Below are positions 1-5,554 of a DNA stretch of 8,042 nt, piece after piece. Position 1 is the first letter of the stretch. Every line of letters begins with the position of its first letter. A program made the position numbers and the translations under genes. The notes beneath the pieces are model-generated. The model ran no database searches. It had not been told where the DNA came from and saw nothing but the letters and a program-made list of their open reading frames with translations. The DNA comes from Candidatus Eiseniibacteriota bacterium. GTDB lineage: Bacteria > Eisenbacteria > RBG-16-71-46. The DNA is taken from assembly GCA_021414165.1 (NCBI GenBank), contig JAIOPA010000234.1, forward strand, positions 1 through 8,042, written 5' to 3'.

Positions 1-10
1 CAAACATTAC

Positions 11-1048
11 CTACAAGAACCTCTTCATATCTGTCAACAGCCCCACGCGCCCCAGTTGCGCGGCGGGCGGGCCCAGCGTGACCACGCCCTGCCCGTTCCA
101 CTGATACACGCGCACGTAGTCGACCAGCATGGTGGCCGGCAGTGGCAAGCTGATGGGCGCGCCACTGGCGGGATCGCCCAACCGGTAGGCATCGGTGTAC
201 GCGCCGCCGATCGCGAGGTTGGCGAGCAGATAGAACGGCTGGCGGAACTCGTCCGAGTCCGGGCCCAGCGCGAACGGTTGCGTGTACAGGTCGTGCTCGA
301 CGCCCTGATCGACGACCGTGAAGCGCATGGAGTTCGCGTCCCAGTACAGCCGGTAGATGAGGAAGCGCCCGGCGAGCGGCTGCGCGTGGTTGTAGTACGG
401 ACGATTGAACGCGTCGGCCGGATCGAACGCCAGGCTGGCCGCGCCCGAGGGATTGCCGGGGCCGACCGCCGAGGGTGAGTAGTAGATGGCGTTCGCGCCG
501 ACCATCTGGTTGACGGTCGAGTGGTTCAAACCGTCGCCACCGTTGTGCGTGTCGTGCAGATCACGGAACGCCTTGGCCGCACCCATCTCCATGAGGTCGG
601 CCTCACCGCAGTTGGGCCACGACGCGTTGGCGGTGCCCAGCATCCACACGGCAGGCCAGCCACCGAGGTTCAGGTCGGGCACCATCACGCGCGTCTCGAT
701 CATGCCGTAGCGCACCGAGACGAATGACTTGGTCACGACCTTGCCCGAGGTGTAGGCGAGCGGGTTGCCCCACTGATCCACGATGCCCGCGCCGCTCTCG
801 CGTTTGGCGACGATGCGCAGCGCGTTGTTGCCGGGCTCGCCGGGCACGGGGGCGATGTCGACGTTCTCGTTCTTGTAGAACTCCAGTTCGCCGTTGCCCC
901 AGCCCCAACTGCCGTTGCCCGTGACCTTGAGCCAGTGGCTCAGGTCGTCGAAGCGATCCTCCCAGAGCAACGGGCCGACCTGGGCGCGCGCGGCGCCAGC
1001 GGTGATCAGGACGAGGGCTAGCGCGAGGACGGCGGGGGAGCGACGCAA
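11..1048 (-). CDS. Secreted glycoside hydrolase family 16 (beta-glucanase/laminarinase-like)
   Basis: Predicted exported endo-acting glycosidase of family GH16, which hydrolyses beta-1,3 or mixed beta-1,3/1,4 glucans and related polysaccharides with retention. The 345-residue product starts with a signal peptide (RR, then a hydrophobic stretch, residues 6-18) and a likely cleavage after ARA at residue 22. The GH16 active site is visible as GEADLMEMG: nucleophile Glu149, Asp151 and acid/base Glu154, the E-x-D-x-x-E form with the extra residue typical of laminarinases. The C-terminal family signatures PFYLLANLAIGG and MLVDYVRVYQW follow. I chose the TTG start at 1048-1046 because AGGAG sits 5 nt upstream and the signal peptide begins there. 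An upstream ATG at 1255 would add 69 low-complexity residues with no domain look. The gene is divergent from the tRNA-Ser and stands alone. Exact substrate cannot be told; agarase or carrageenase specificity is possible but less likely. Confidence 0.9.
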   Translation of the reverse strand: MRRSPAVLALALVLITAGAARAQVGPLLWEDRFDDLSHWLKVTGNGSWGWGNGELEFYKNENVDIAPVPGEPGNNALRIVAKRESGAGIVDQWGNPLAYTSGKVVTKSFVSVRYGMIETRVMVPDLNLGGWPAVWMLGTANASWPNCGEADLMEMGAAKAFRDLHDTHNGGDGLNHSTVNQMVGANAIYYSPSAVGPGNPSGAASLAFDPADAFNRPYYNHAQPLAGRFLIYRLYWDANSMRFTVVDQGVEHDLYTQPFALGPDSDEFRQPFYLLANLAIGGAYTDAYRLGDPASGAPISLPLPATMLVDYVRVYQWNGQGVVTLGPPAAQLGRVGLLTDMKRFL

Positions 1049-1053
1049 TGGGG

Positions 1054-1058
1054 CTCCT
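1054..1058 (-). promoter_or_regulatory. Ribosome binding site that fixes the GH16 TTG start
   Basis: On the minus strand AGGAG lies 5 nt before a TTG codon that opens the signal peptide. This is a near-consensus Shine-Dalgarno site and is the reason for choosing this start over the ATG further upstream. Confidence 0.7.
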
Positions 1059-1224
1059 GCTCGGTGGACCGCGTGGGATGGCCGGTGGGGACCCGCGGCG
1101 GCCGCTGGGTTCGCGGGCGGGGCGTGGCGTGCGATGCGCCTATCATGCGGTTTGTACGGTCGTCGAACAATGGCGAGTTTGGGCGTGCCGGGCCACGGCT
1201 CGCGGGACGTTCCGGGCCATTCAC

Positions 1225-1252
1225 TTGCGGACCCCCGGCGAATTCGTGTAAA
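1225..1252 (+). promoter_or_regulatory. Candidate sigma70-type promoter of tRNA-Ser(CGA)
   Basis: TTGCGG (1225-1230) and TGTAAA (1247-1252) are separated by 16 nt. Each matches four of the six consensus bases at best. Transcription would start near 1259, just before the mature tRNA end at 1262, leaving almost no leader. Position supports the call more than sequence does. Confidence 0.4.
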
Positions 1253-1261
1253 CACGCCGGT

Positions 1262-1351
1262 GGAGAGGTGGCAGAGTGGTTGAATGCGGCGGTCTCGAAA
1301 ACCGTTATACCTTCACGGGTATCGGGGGTTCGAATCCCCCCCTCTCCGCCA
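1262..1351 (+). tRNA. tRNA-Ser (anticodon CGA)
   Basis: Complete 90-nt class II tRNA with encoded CCA. The acceptor stem GGAGAGG (1262-1268) pairs with CCTCTCC (1341-1347), followed by discriminator G1348 and CCA. The anticodon arm GCGGT-CTCGAAA-ACCGT gives anticodon CGA, reading UCG. A long variable arm (around TACCTTCACGGGTA) is typical of serine tRNAs. The T arm is GGGGG-TTCGAAT-CCCCC. Confidence 0.97.
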
Positions 1352-1413
1352 GCCCGCAGCGCCTCGTGGCCCCACCGGGGTTCCACGAACGAGCGCTCCG
1401 AGCTCGCACCAGC

Positions 1414-1440
1414 AGGCCCGCCAGGACGGCGGGCTTTCTT
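1414..1440 (+). terminator. Rho-independent terminator after tRNA-Ser(CGA)
   Basis: A perfect 7-bp GC-rich stem, GCCCGCC (1416-1422) with GGCGGGC (1428-1434), has a 5-nt loop AGGAC and is followed by TTTCTT. It lies 65 nt after the tRNA, so the tRNA-Ser(CGA) transcript probably ends here and the next tRNA has its own promoter. Confidence 0.85.
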
Positions 1441-1529
1441 ATTTCCGGGCAGGGCCTTCGGGCGCGCCGATCGTGCGATCGAGCCGCCGGACTTTGCTCG
1501 CGGGGCGAGCCGTGACGGGCCATCCCGCC

Positions 1530-1559
1530 TTGCCGCTGCGCCTTACCGTCGCGTACATT
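1530..1559 (+). promoter_or_regulatory. Weak candidate promoter for tRNA-Ser(GGA)
   Basis: TTGCCG (1530-1535) and TACATT (1554-1559) are 18 nt apart, each with about four consensus matches. It lies after the terminator and about 150 nt before the tRNA. Such matches arise often by chance, so it is kept only because some promoter is needed in this stretch. Confidence 0.3.
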
Positions 1560-1664
1560 GGTCATTAGCTTCTCGTGTTCGCGATCCTGTCCGACTGCCT
1601 CGGGCGGGGTAACCGTACGTAGAGGTGTTCCGTACCGATGGCGATTGAAGCGCATGCGGTCCTG

Positions 1665-1685
1665 GGCCTCCTCCCATGGGAGGCC
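1665..1685 (+). repeat. Perfect inverted repeat upstream of tRNA-Ser(GGA)
   Basis: GGCCTCC (1665-1671) pairs with GGAGGCC (1679-1685) around a 7-nt loop TCCCATG; the centre CTCCCATGGGAG is itself a 12-nt palindrome. No T-run follows, so it is not a typical terminator. It ends 25 nt before the tRNA 5' end and could be a precursor hairpin or a protein-binding palindrome. Confidence 0.6.
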
Positions 1686-1710
1686 AAGGAAGGGTGTGCG
1701 TGGGTCTCGC

Positions 1711-1801
1711 GGAGAGGTGTCCGAGCGGTTGAAGGAGCACGATTGGAAATCGTGTAGGCGCTAATAACGCCTCGAGGGTTCGAATCCCTCTCTCTCCGCC
1801 A
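1711..1801 (+). tRNA. tRNA-Ser (anticodon GGA)
   Basis: Complete 91-nt class II tRNA with encoded CCA. The acceptor stem GGAGAGG (1711-1717) pairs with TCTCTCC (1791-1797) with one G-U pair, then discriminator G1798 and CCA. The anticodon arm CACGA-TTGGAAA-TCGTG gives anticodon GGA, reading UCC and UCU. The variable arm GGCG-CTAATAA-CGCC is visible, and the T arm is GAGGG-TTCGAAT-CCCTC. Its acceptor stem 5' strand is identical to that of tRNA-Ser(CGA). Confidence 0.97.
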
Positions 1802-1814
1802 TCATTCCCAGAGC

Positions 1815-1882
1815 GTCAGGCTCCCATGGCCTGACACAGGGATGGCCAGTGCATCCGCTCCATCGGATGCACCGGTCAGGTC
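1815..1882 (+). promoter_or_regulatory. Structured leader of the Fur-family gene with two alternative pairings
   Basis: Between the tRNA and the Fur-family ATG lie two perfect hairpins. The first is GTCAGGC (1815-1821) with GCCTGAC (1829-1835). The second is GTGCATCCG (1849-1857) with CGGATGCAC (1864-1872), a 9-bp stem with a 6-nt loop. A second GTCAGG copy at 1875-1880 can also pair with 1830-1835, extending to 8 bp with one G-U (1828-1835 with 1875-1882). The 5' stem and the long-range stem are therefore mutually exclusive. Function is unknown; leader control or a DNA operator are both possible. Confidence 0.45.
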
Positions 1883-1906
1883 CGAAACACGGAGAACACA
1901 CCCCAA

Positions 1907-2281
1907 ATGGAACGCACCACTGCGCAGCGCAAGGCGATTCACACGGTGCTCGAGGAAGCTGGGCGCCCCATGAGCCCTCCCGAGATCTTCGAGGCTGCTC
2001 GCTCGATCGCACCGGGCCTGGGCATGGCGACGGTGTACCGCACCATCAAGCGCATGCTCGATGACGGCGTGCTCGCGGCCGTTGAACTGCCGGGCGAGGC
2101 GCCGCGTTACGAGCGCGCCGGGCTCGGGCATCACCACCACTTCCGGTGCAACGACTGCAACAAGGTGTTCGACCTCACCGGTTGCGCCAGTGCGTTCGAC
2201 AAGTGCCTGCCCAAGGGGTTCGCACTCGAGAGCCACGAGATCTTCCTGTTCGGCCGCTGCGAGACCTGCGCGACGGGCTAG
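1907..2281 (+). CDS. Fur/PerR/Zur-family metal-responsive repressor
   Basis: Ferric-uptake-regulator family transcription factor that binds DNA as a dimer and senses a metal ion (Fe, Zn, Mn) or peroxide, depending on subfamily. At 124 residues it is slightly shorter than most. The N-terminal winged helix spans residues 1-65, with recognition helix LGMATVYRTIKRM. The dimerisation and metal domain follows with RYE (67-69), HHHHF (75-79), structural zinc cysteines C81/C84 and C118/C121, and His110. Extra cysteines C93 and C100 are present. There is no His-rich C-terminal tail as in E. coli Fur. The start at 1907 gives the standard N-terminus; GGAG (1891-1894) lies 12 nt upstream, a long spacing. 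It follows tRNA-Ser(GGA) and a structured leader. No recognisable Fur or Zur box is seen nearby, so the subfamily stays open. Confidence 0.9.
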   Translation: MERTTAQRKAIHTVLEEAGRPMSPPEIFEAARSIAPGLGMATVYRTIKRMLDDGVLAAVELPGEAPRYERAGLGHHHHFRCNDCNKVFDLTGCASAFDKCLPKGFALESHEIFLFGRCETCATG

Positions 2282-2336
2282 GCAGAGCGTTTCAAGCAGT
2301 GGGAGGCAGACGGGCAACCGCCTACGGGCGCGGGAC

Positions 2337-2364
2337 TTGACCGCGTGGGTGGGGCTGCTAATAT
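2337..2364 (+). promoter_or_regulatory. Sigma70-type promoter for tRNA-Ala and SRP RNA
   Basis: TTGACC (2337-2342) and TAATAT (2359-2364) are 16 nt apart, five and four consensus matches respectively. It is the best promoter match in the window. Expected transcription start is near 2371, three bases before the nested hairpin at 2374-2424. It probably drives tRNA-Ala and, in the absence of an intervening terminator, the SRP RNA. Confidence 0.7.
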
Positions 2365-2373
2365 GCCTGCCGC

Positions 2374-2424
2374 TCGCTGCCTTGATGGAGCCCGTGCCCC
2401 GCACGCGTCAGCTCCGGGCAGCGA
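2374..2424 (+). ncRNA. Long nested hairpin in the 5' leader of the tRNA-Ala transcript
   Basis: Three stacked perfect helices: TCGCTGCC (2374-2381) with GGCAGCGA (2417-2424); GGAGC (2387-2391) with GCTCC (2411-2415); CGTGC (2393-2397) with GCACG (2401-2405), closed by loop CCC. It begins about 3 nt after the predicted transcription start and ends 13 nt before tRNA-Ala. No U-run follows, so it is more likely a leader structure than a terminator. Its role is unknown. Confidence 0.45.
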
Positions 2425-2437
2425 CCAAGGATTGGGT

Positions 2438-2513
2438 GGGGATGTAGCTCAGCTGGGAGAGCGCCTCGTTCGCAACGAGGAGGTCGTCGGTTCGATCCCG
2501 ATCATCTCCACCA
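2438..2513 (+). tRNA. tRNA-Ala (anticodon CGC)
   Basis: Complete 76-nt tRNA with encoded CCA. The acceptor stem GGGGATG (2438-2444) pairs with CATCTCC (2503-2509) and includes the G3-U70 pair that marks alanine tRNAs, with discriminator A2510. The anticodon arm CCTCG-TTCGCAA-CGAGG gives anticodon CGC, reading GCG. Confidence 0.97.
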
Positions 2514-2539
2514 TTCTTTCGCTTCATCTACAAGGCTTT

Positions 2540-2638
2540 GGGCCAGGCCCCGCGCAACCCGGACTTGTGAACCCCGTCAGGACCGGAAGGTAGCAGCGGT
2601 AAACAGACCTTCGGGTGTGCCGCTGGATCCCCTGGCCC
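2540..2638 (+). ncRNA. ffs: Signal recognition particle RNA (4.5S type)
   Basis: RNA of the signal recognition particle, which binds Ffh and targets membrane proteins. The conserved domain IV core is visible at 2576-2597 as GTCAGGACCGG then AAGGTAGCAGC, with the GGAA tetraloop, and the 3' side carries GTGTGCCG. The ends close the molecule: GGGCCAGG (2540-2547) pairs perfectly with CCTGGCCC (2631-2638). At about 99 nt it is the short bacterial form without an Alu domain. It starts 26 nt after tRNA-Ala and lies just before dnaX, a common arrangement. TACAAG at 2529-2534 could be a -10 of its own, but no -35 is seen, so co-transcription with tRNA-Ala is likely. The exact ends are set from the closing helix. 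Confidence 0.93.
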
Positions 2639-2645
2639 TTTTATT
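2631..2645 (+). terminator. Terminator formed by the SRP RNA closing stem
   Basis: The 3' strand of the SRP RNA closing helix (CCTGGCCC) is followed directly by TTTTATT. The U-tract after a GC-rich stem suggests intrinsic termination at about 2642, so dnaX should have its own promoter or rely on read-through. Confidence 0.65.
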
Positions 2646-2732
2646 CGGCGGTCGCACTCCGACGTACTCCTAGGTCAGGCTCCTGCTGCGGCACCGCCGC
2701 GCTTCGCGGCCCGCCGCCCACGCCACGGTCCC

Positions 2733-4631
2733 ATGGCCCCTCGCGCGCTAACGCTCAAGTACCGTCCCCAGGTCTTCGCCGATCTGGTCGGGCAGGACCA
2801 CGTCACCCAGGTGCTCTCGGCCGCGCTCGATTCCGGCCGCGTCGCACAGGGCTTCCTGTTCACGGGTGCTCGCGGGGTCGGCAAGACGACCAGCGCCCGC
2901 ATCCTGGCCAAGGCGCTCAACTGCACGAATCGCGGCAAGTCCGCGGAGCCCTGTGGCGCATGCACGTCGTGCACCGAGATCGCGGCGGGCGTCTCGCTCG
3001 ACGTGCTCGAGATCGACGGCGCCAGCAACCGCGGCATCGCCGATGTACAGGCGCTGCGCGAGAGCGTGCGGTTCGCGCCCACGGGCGGCAAGTACCGTGT
3101 CGTGATCATCGACGAGGTGCACCAGTTGTCGGGCGACGCGTTCGCCGCGTTGCTCAAGACGCTCGAGGAGCCGCCGGCGCATCTGGTGTTCATCTTCGCG
3201 ACCACCGATCCGCAGAAGTTGCCGGACACGATCCGCTCGCGCACGCAGCGTTTCGATTTCGCGCGCGTCGCGATCCGCCGTGTGGCCGATCGGCTGCTCG
3301 AGATCGAGCGCCGCGAGGCCAAGGACGCCGATGGCGTGAAGTTCAAGCTCACCGATGGCGCGGCACTGCTCATCGCCCACAAGGGCGAGGGCTCCATGCG
3401 CGACGCGGTGTCGGCACTCGACCAGGTGGTCTCGGCGGGTGAGCCGGCCATTGACGAGGCGCTGGTGCGGCGCGTGCTGGGCATTCCCGATCGCGAGGTG
3501 TTCTTCCGCATCGGCGAGGCGATCATCCAGCGCGACCCGCAGGCCACGCTGCGTGAACTGCACTCGGCGTTCGACAAAGGGCAAGATCCCAAGGAACTGG
3601 CCGAAGGCCTGGCCGAGCACTTCCGCAACGTGCTCGTGGTGAAGGTCGACCCCGAGAAGTCGCACGAGCTGGTGGCGGCGAGCAATGAGGACCTGGCGCG
3701 CTTGAAGCAGCATGGCGAGGCGTGGGCCGAGACCGATCTGCTGCGGCTCATGCGGCTCGCGGCCGAGTGCCAGTGGCCCATGCGCGACTCCCCGCAGCCG
3801 CTCGTGCACCTCGAGGCGGCCGTGCTGCAGATGGCGACGCTCGAGGCGTCGGAGTCGGTGGCCGCGCTCATCGAGCGACTGGAACAGCTGGAGCGCCGCC
3901 TGAGCGGTGGCGCGGTCTCGGCCGTCGGGGGTGCTGCGCCGGTGCGCGGTGCCACGCCCATGCCGCCGCGCACGCGTGGCTTCGCCGAGCCCGCCGCACC
4001 TGCGCCCACGTTCACGCCGCCCGGGGCCCCGGCGCGCGGCTTCACGCCGAGCACCAACATCTCGTTGCCCACGCCTGCCGCTCCTTCCGCGCCTGCGCCT
4101 GCGCGTCCGGCGTTCACGCCGCCCGCCGCACCGCCGCGTGCGGTGTCGCCGGTGGTGCCGCCGTTCACGCCGCCCGCGCGCCTGGGCGCACCGGCGGCTC
4201 CGAGCACGCCCGCCGCGCCCGTGGCACCGCGAGTTGCAGGCATGCCGGCCGATGTCGTGCTGGACGAGGCGGGCGAAGCCGCCTGGAAGTCGGCCATGGC
4301 CTCCACGAACACGCGCAAGCGCATGCTGGGCGCGTTCCTCGAGGAGGTCTCGTTCGTGGGCGTGTCCGGCGATGTGGTCGTGCTGGCCATGGACGGACTG
4401 CACCGTGCTGTGGTGGATTCGGGCGAGCACCGGCCGGTCATGCTCGAGGAACTCTCGCGGGCATTCGGCCGCACGATGGATCTGCGCTGTGTCGAGGGTG
4501 AGGCAAGGTCGATCACGCGCCGCAACACGGCAGCGGCGACCGATCTGCAGCCGATCATCGACCGCGCCATGCAGGTGTTCGACGGTGAACTCATCGACCG
4601 CGCTTCGCGCGGAGGAGAACGCAAGGAATGA
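2733..4631 (+). CDS. dnaX: DNA polymerase III subunit gamma/tau (clamp loader ATPase)
   Basis: Motor subunit of the replicative clamp loader; ATP binding lets the complex open and load the beta clamp. The 632-residue product shows Walker A GARGVGKT (45-52), a zinc module with C64, C74, C77 and C80, Walker B VVIIDEVH (123-130), sensor 1 FATTDP and an arginine-finger motif SRT (169-171), where most family members have SRC. The clamp-loader collar domain fills roughly residues 225-385. A Pro/Ala-rich linker (about 395-505) with repeated FTPP follows, then a C-terminal tau-like domain. The ATG at 2733 gives the usual N-terminus with KYRP, but no Shine-Dalgarno sequence is visible. No A-rich slippery site for making the short gamma form was seen. 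It overlaps ybaB by 4 nt (ATGA). Confidence 0.97.
   Translation: MAPRALTLKYRPQVFADLVGQDHVTQVLSAALDSGRVAQGFLFTGARGVGKTTSARILAKALNCTNRGKSAEPCGACTSCTEIAAGVSLDVLEIDGASNRGIADVQALRESVRFAPTGGKYRVVIIDEVHQLSGDAFAALLKTLEEPPAHLVFIFATTDPQKLPDTIRSRTQRFDFARVAIRRVADRLLEIERREAKDADGVKFKLTDGAALLIAHKGEGSMRDAVSALDQVVSAGEPAIDEALVRRVLGIPDREVFFRIGEAIIQRDPQATLRELHSAFDKGQDPKELAEGLAEHFRNVLVVKVDPEKSHELVAASNEDLARLKQHGEAWAETDLLRLMRLAAECQWPMRDSPQPLVHLEAAVLQMATLEASESVAALIERLEQLERRLSGGAVSAVGGAAPVRGATPMPPRTRGFAEPAAPAPTFTPPGAPARGFTPSTNISLPTPAAPSAPAPARPAFTPPAAPPRAVSPVVPPFTPPARLGAPAAPSTPAAPVAPRVAGMPADVVLDEAGEAAWKSAMASTNTRKRMLGAFLEEVSFVGVSGDVVVLAMDGLHRAVVDSGEHRPVMLEELSRAFGRTMDLRCVEGEARSITRRNTAAATDLQPIIDRAMQVFDGELIDRASRGGERKE
4010..4176 (+). 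repeat. Three copies of a 14-nt repeat in the dnaX linker
   Basis: The identical sequence GTTCACGCCGCCCG occurs at 4010-4023, 4112-4125 and 4163-4176, spaced 102 and 51 nt (34 and 17 codons). It encodes FTPP at residues 427, 461 and 478; a fourth, diverged copy encodes FTPS at 437. It falls in the disordered Pro/Ala-rich linker. Confidence 0.8.
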
Positions 4632-4933
4632 AGAGCTTCGGCGACATGGTGAAGCAGGCGCAGAAGATGCAGAAACAAATGGGCGATCTTCAGGAGAAGT
4701 TGGGCGAGGAGCGCTACGAGGCCACCGCCGGCGGCGGCATGGTGAAGGCCGTGGTCGATGGCAAGCAGCTGCTCAAGAAGCTCGAGATCAGCCCCAAGGC
4801 GCTCGAGGAGAAGGACGTCACGCTGCTCGAGGACCTGCTGATCACCGCGATTGGCGAGGCCCAGCGCACGTCGGCAGAGAAGATGGCCGAGGCCTATTCC
4901 AAGGTCACCGGCGGCTTCAACCTGCCGTTCTGA
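4628..4933 (+). CDS. ybaB: YbaB/EbfC nucleoid-associated DNA-binding protein
   Basis: Small dimeric nucleoid-associated protein of the YbaB/EbfC family. Members bind DNA without strict sequence specificity and affect nucleoid structure and gene expression. The product is 101 residues, the usual size. A charged N-terminal helix (MVKQAQKMQKQMGDLQEKL, residues 7-25) is followed by the family signature TAGGGMVKAVVDGKQ and ends with the typical SKVTGGFNLPF. The start codon overlaps the dnaX stop in ATGA, and GGAG plus AAGGA lie just upstream, so translation is probably coupled to dnaX. The dnaX-ybaB-recR order is conserved widely across bacteria, which supports the call. Confidence 0.96.
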   Translation: MKSFGDMVKQAQKMQKQMGDLQEKLGEERYEATAGGGMVKAVVDGKQLLKKLEISPKALEEKDVTLLEDLLITAIGEAQRTSAEKMAEAYSKVTGGFNLPF

Positions 4934-4949
4934 CGCCGATCCCGCCCCC

Positions 4950-5549
4950 GTGTATTCCTCGAAGTACCTGGAACTGCTCATCACCGAGCTCGAGAAGCTG
5001 CCGAGCATCGGGCTGAAGAGCGCGCAACGCTTGGCGTTGCATCTGCTGCGCGTGCCCAAGGAGGACGCGCTGCGGTTGGCCGATGCCATCCGTGCGGTGC
5101 GCGAGCGCGTGGGCTTCTGTTCCACGTGCGGCAACTTCAGCGAGACGGACCCCTGCGCGCTGTGCGGGGACCCGCGCCGCGATCCGCGCGTGCTGTGCGT
5201 GGTCGAGCAGCCGGTCGATGTGCTGGCGTTCGAGCGCACCGGCCAGTTCGGCGGGCGCTATCACGTGTTGGGCGGGGCGCTGTCGCCGCTCGAGGGCACG
5301 AGCCCCGAGCAGCTTCGCATCCGCGAGTTGTTGTCGCGGTTGCGTGGCAGCGAGATCCAAGAGGTCATCCTGGCCACGAACCCCAACGTGAACGGTGAGG
5401 CCACCGCGCTCTACCTGAGCAAGCTGCTCACGCCGCTCGGCGTGCGCGTGACGCGCATTGCGCGGGGCGTGCCCATGGGCTCGGACCTCGAGTACTCGGA
5501 TCAGGTCACCCTGGCCCGCGCGCTCGAGGGCCGGCGCGACGTGGACTGA
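4950..5549 (+). CDS. recR: Recombination mediator protein RecR
   Basis: RecR forms a ring-like clamp with RecO (and RecF) that helps RecA displace single-strand-binding protein at gaps. The 199-residue product has the normal length. It shows the helix-hairpin-helix LEKLPSIGLKSAQRLALHLL (14-33), a zinc finger with C57, C60, C69 and C72, a Toprim domain from VLCVVEQPVDVLAFE with acidic Glu86, and the C-terminal ARGVPMGSDLEYSDQVTLAR. I chose GTG at 4950 because it starts the family N-terminus (YSSKYLELLITELE). An in-frame ATG at 4851 lies inside ybaB and adds 33 unrelated residues. The gap after ybaB is 16 nt and holds no clear Shine-Dalgarno site, so coupling to ybaB translation is likely. Confidence 0.96.
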   Translation: MYSSKYLELLITELEKLPSIGLKSAQRLALHLLRVPKEDALRLADAIRAVRERVGFCSTCGNFSETDPCALCGDPRRDPRVLCVVEQPVDVLAFERTGQFGGRYHVLGGALSPLEGTSPEQLRIRELLSRLRGSEIQEVILATNPNVNGEATALYLSKLLTPLGVRVTRIARGVPMGSDLEYSDQVTLARALEGRRDVD

Positions 5550-5554
5550 CCGGC

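Larger units (their letters stand above)
1352..1710. other. Non-coding stretch between the two tRNA-Ser genes
   Basis: This 359-nt stretch holds no open frame that looks like a protein. It contains the terminator at 1414-1440, a weak promoter candidate at 1530-1559, a pair of CCGTAC direct repeats (1613-1618 and 1630-1635) and an inverted repeat at 1665-1685. Otherwise I see nothing identifiable in it. Confidence 0.6.

Noticed and set aside
1145..1180. Minus-strand promoter for GH16 (TTCGAC then GATAGG, 17-nt spacer)
   Set aside because: Both boxes match consensus too poorly to report as a feature, although a promoter must exist in this region.
1049..1255. N-terminal extension of the GH16 protein from an ATG at 1255
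   Set aside because: It would place 69 Arg/Pro-rich residues ahead of a clear signal peptide, and a Shine-Dalgarno site precedes the internal TTG instead.
1262..1801. tRNA genes as integration sites of a mobile element
   Set aside because: No integrase gene, no duplicated tRNA 3' fragment and no change in gene character are seen around the tRNAs.
2696..2710. Six-pair hairpin GCCGCG-CTT-CGCGGC before dnaX
   Set aside because: Short, low-complexity GC sequence with a 3-nt loop; expected by chance at this composition and no link to the start codon.
2733..4631. Programmed frameshift in dnaX producing a short gamma form
   Set aside because: No A-rich or other classic slippery heptamer was seen in the dnaX frame; the linker is GC-rich throughout.
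4851..4949. 33-residue N-terminal extension of RecR
   Set aside because: It lies inside ybaB in another frame and is unlike RecR; the GTG at 4950 gives the normal length and N-terminus.
3907..5016. Plus-strand open frame of about 369 codons overlapping dnaX and ybaB
   Set aside because: Arg/Ser/Pro-rich shadow of the dnaX coding frame with no recognisable motif.
2675..5239. An open frame of about 850 codons on the minus strand, opposite dnaX, ybaB and recR
   Set aside because: It is antisense to three certain genes, has Ser/Arg/Ala-rich low-complexity composition and no domain; long antisense frames are expected in GC-rich DNA.
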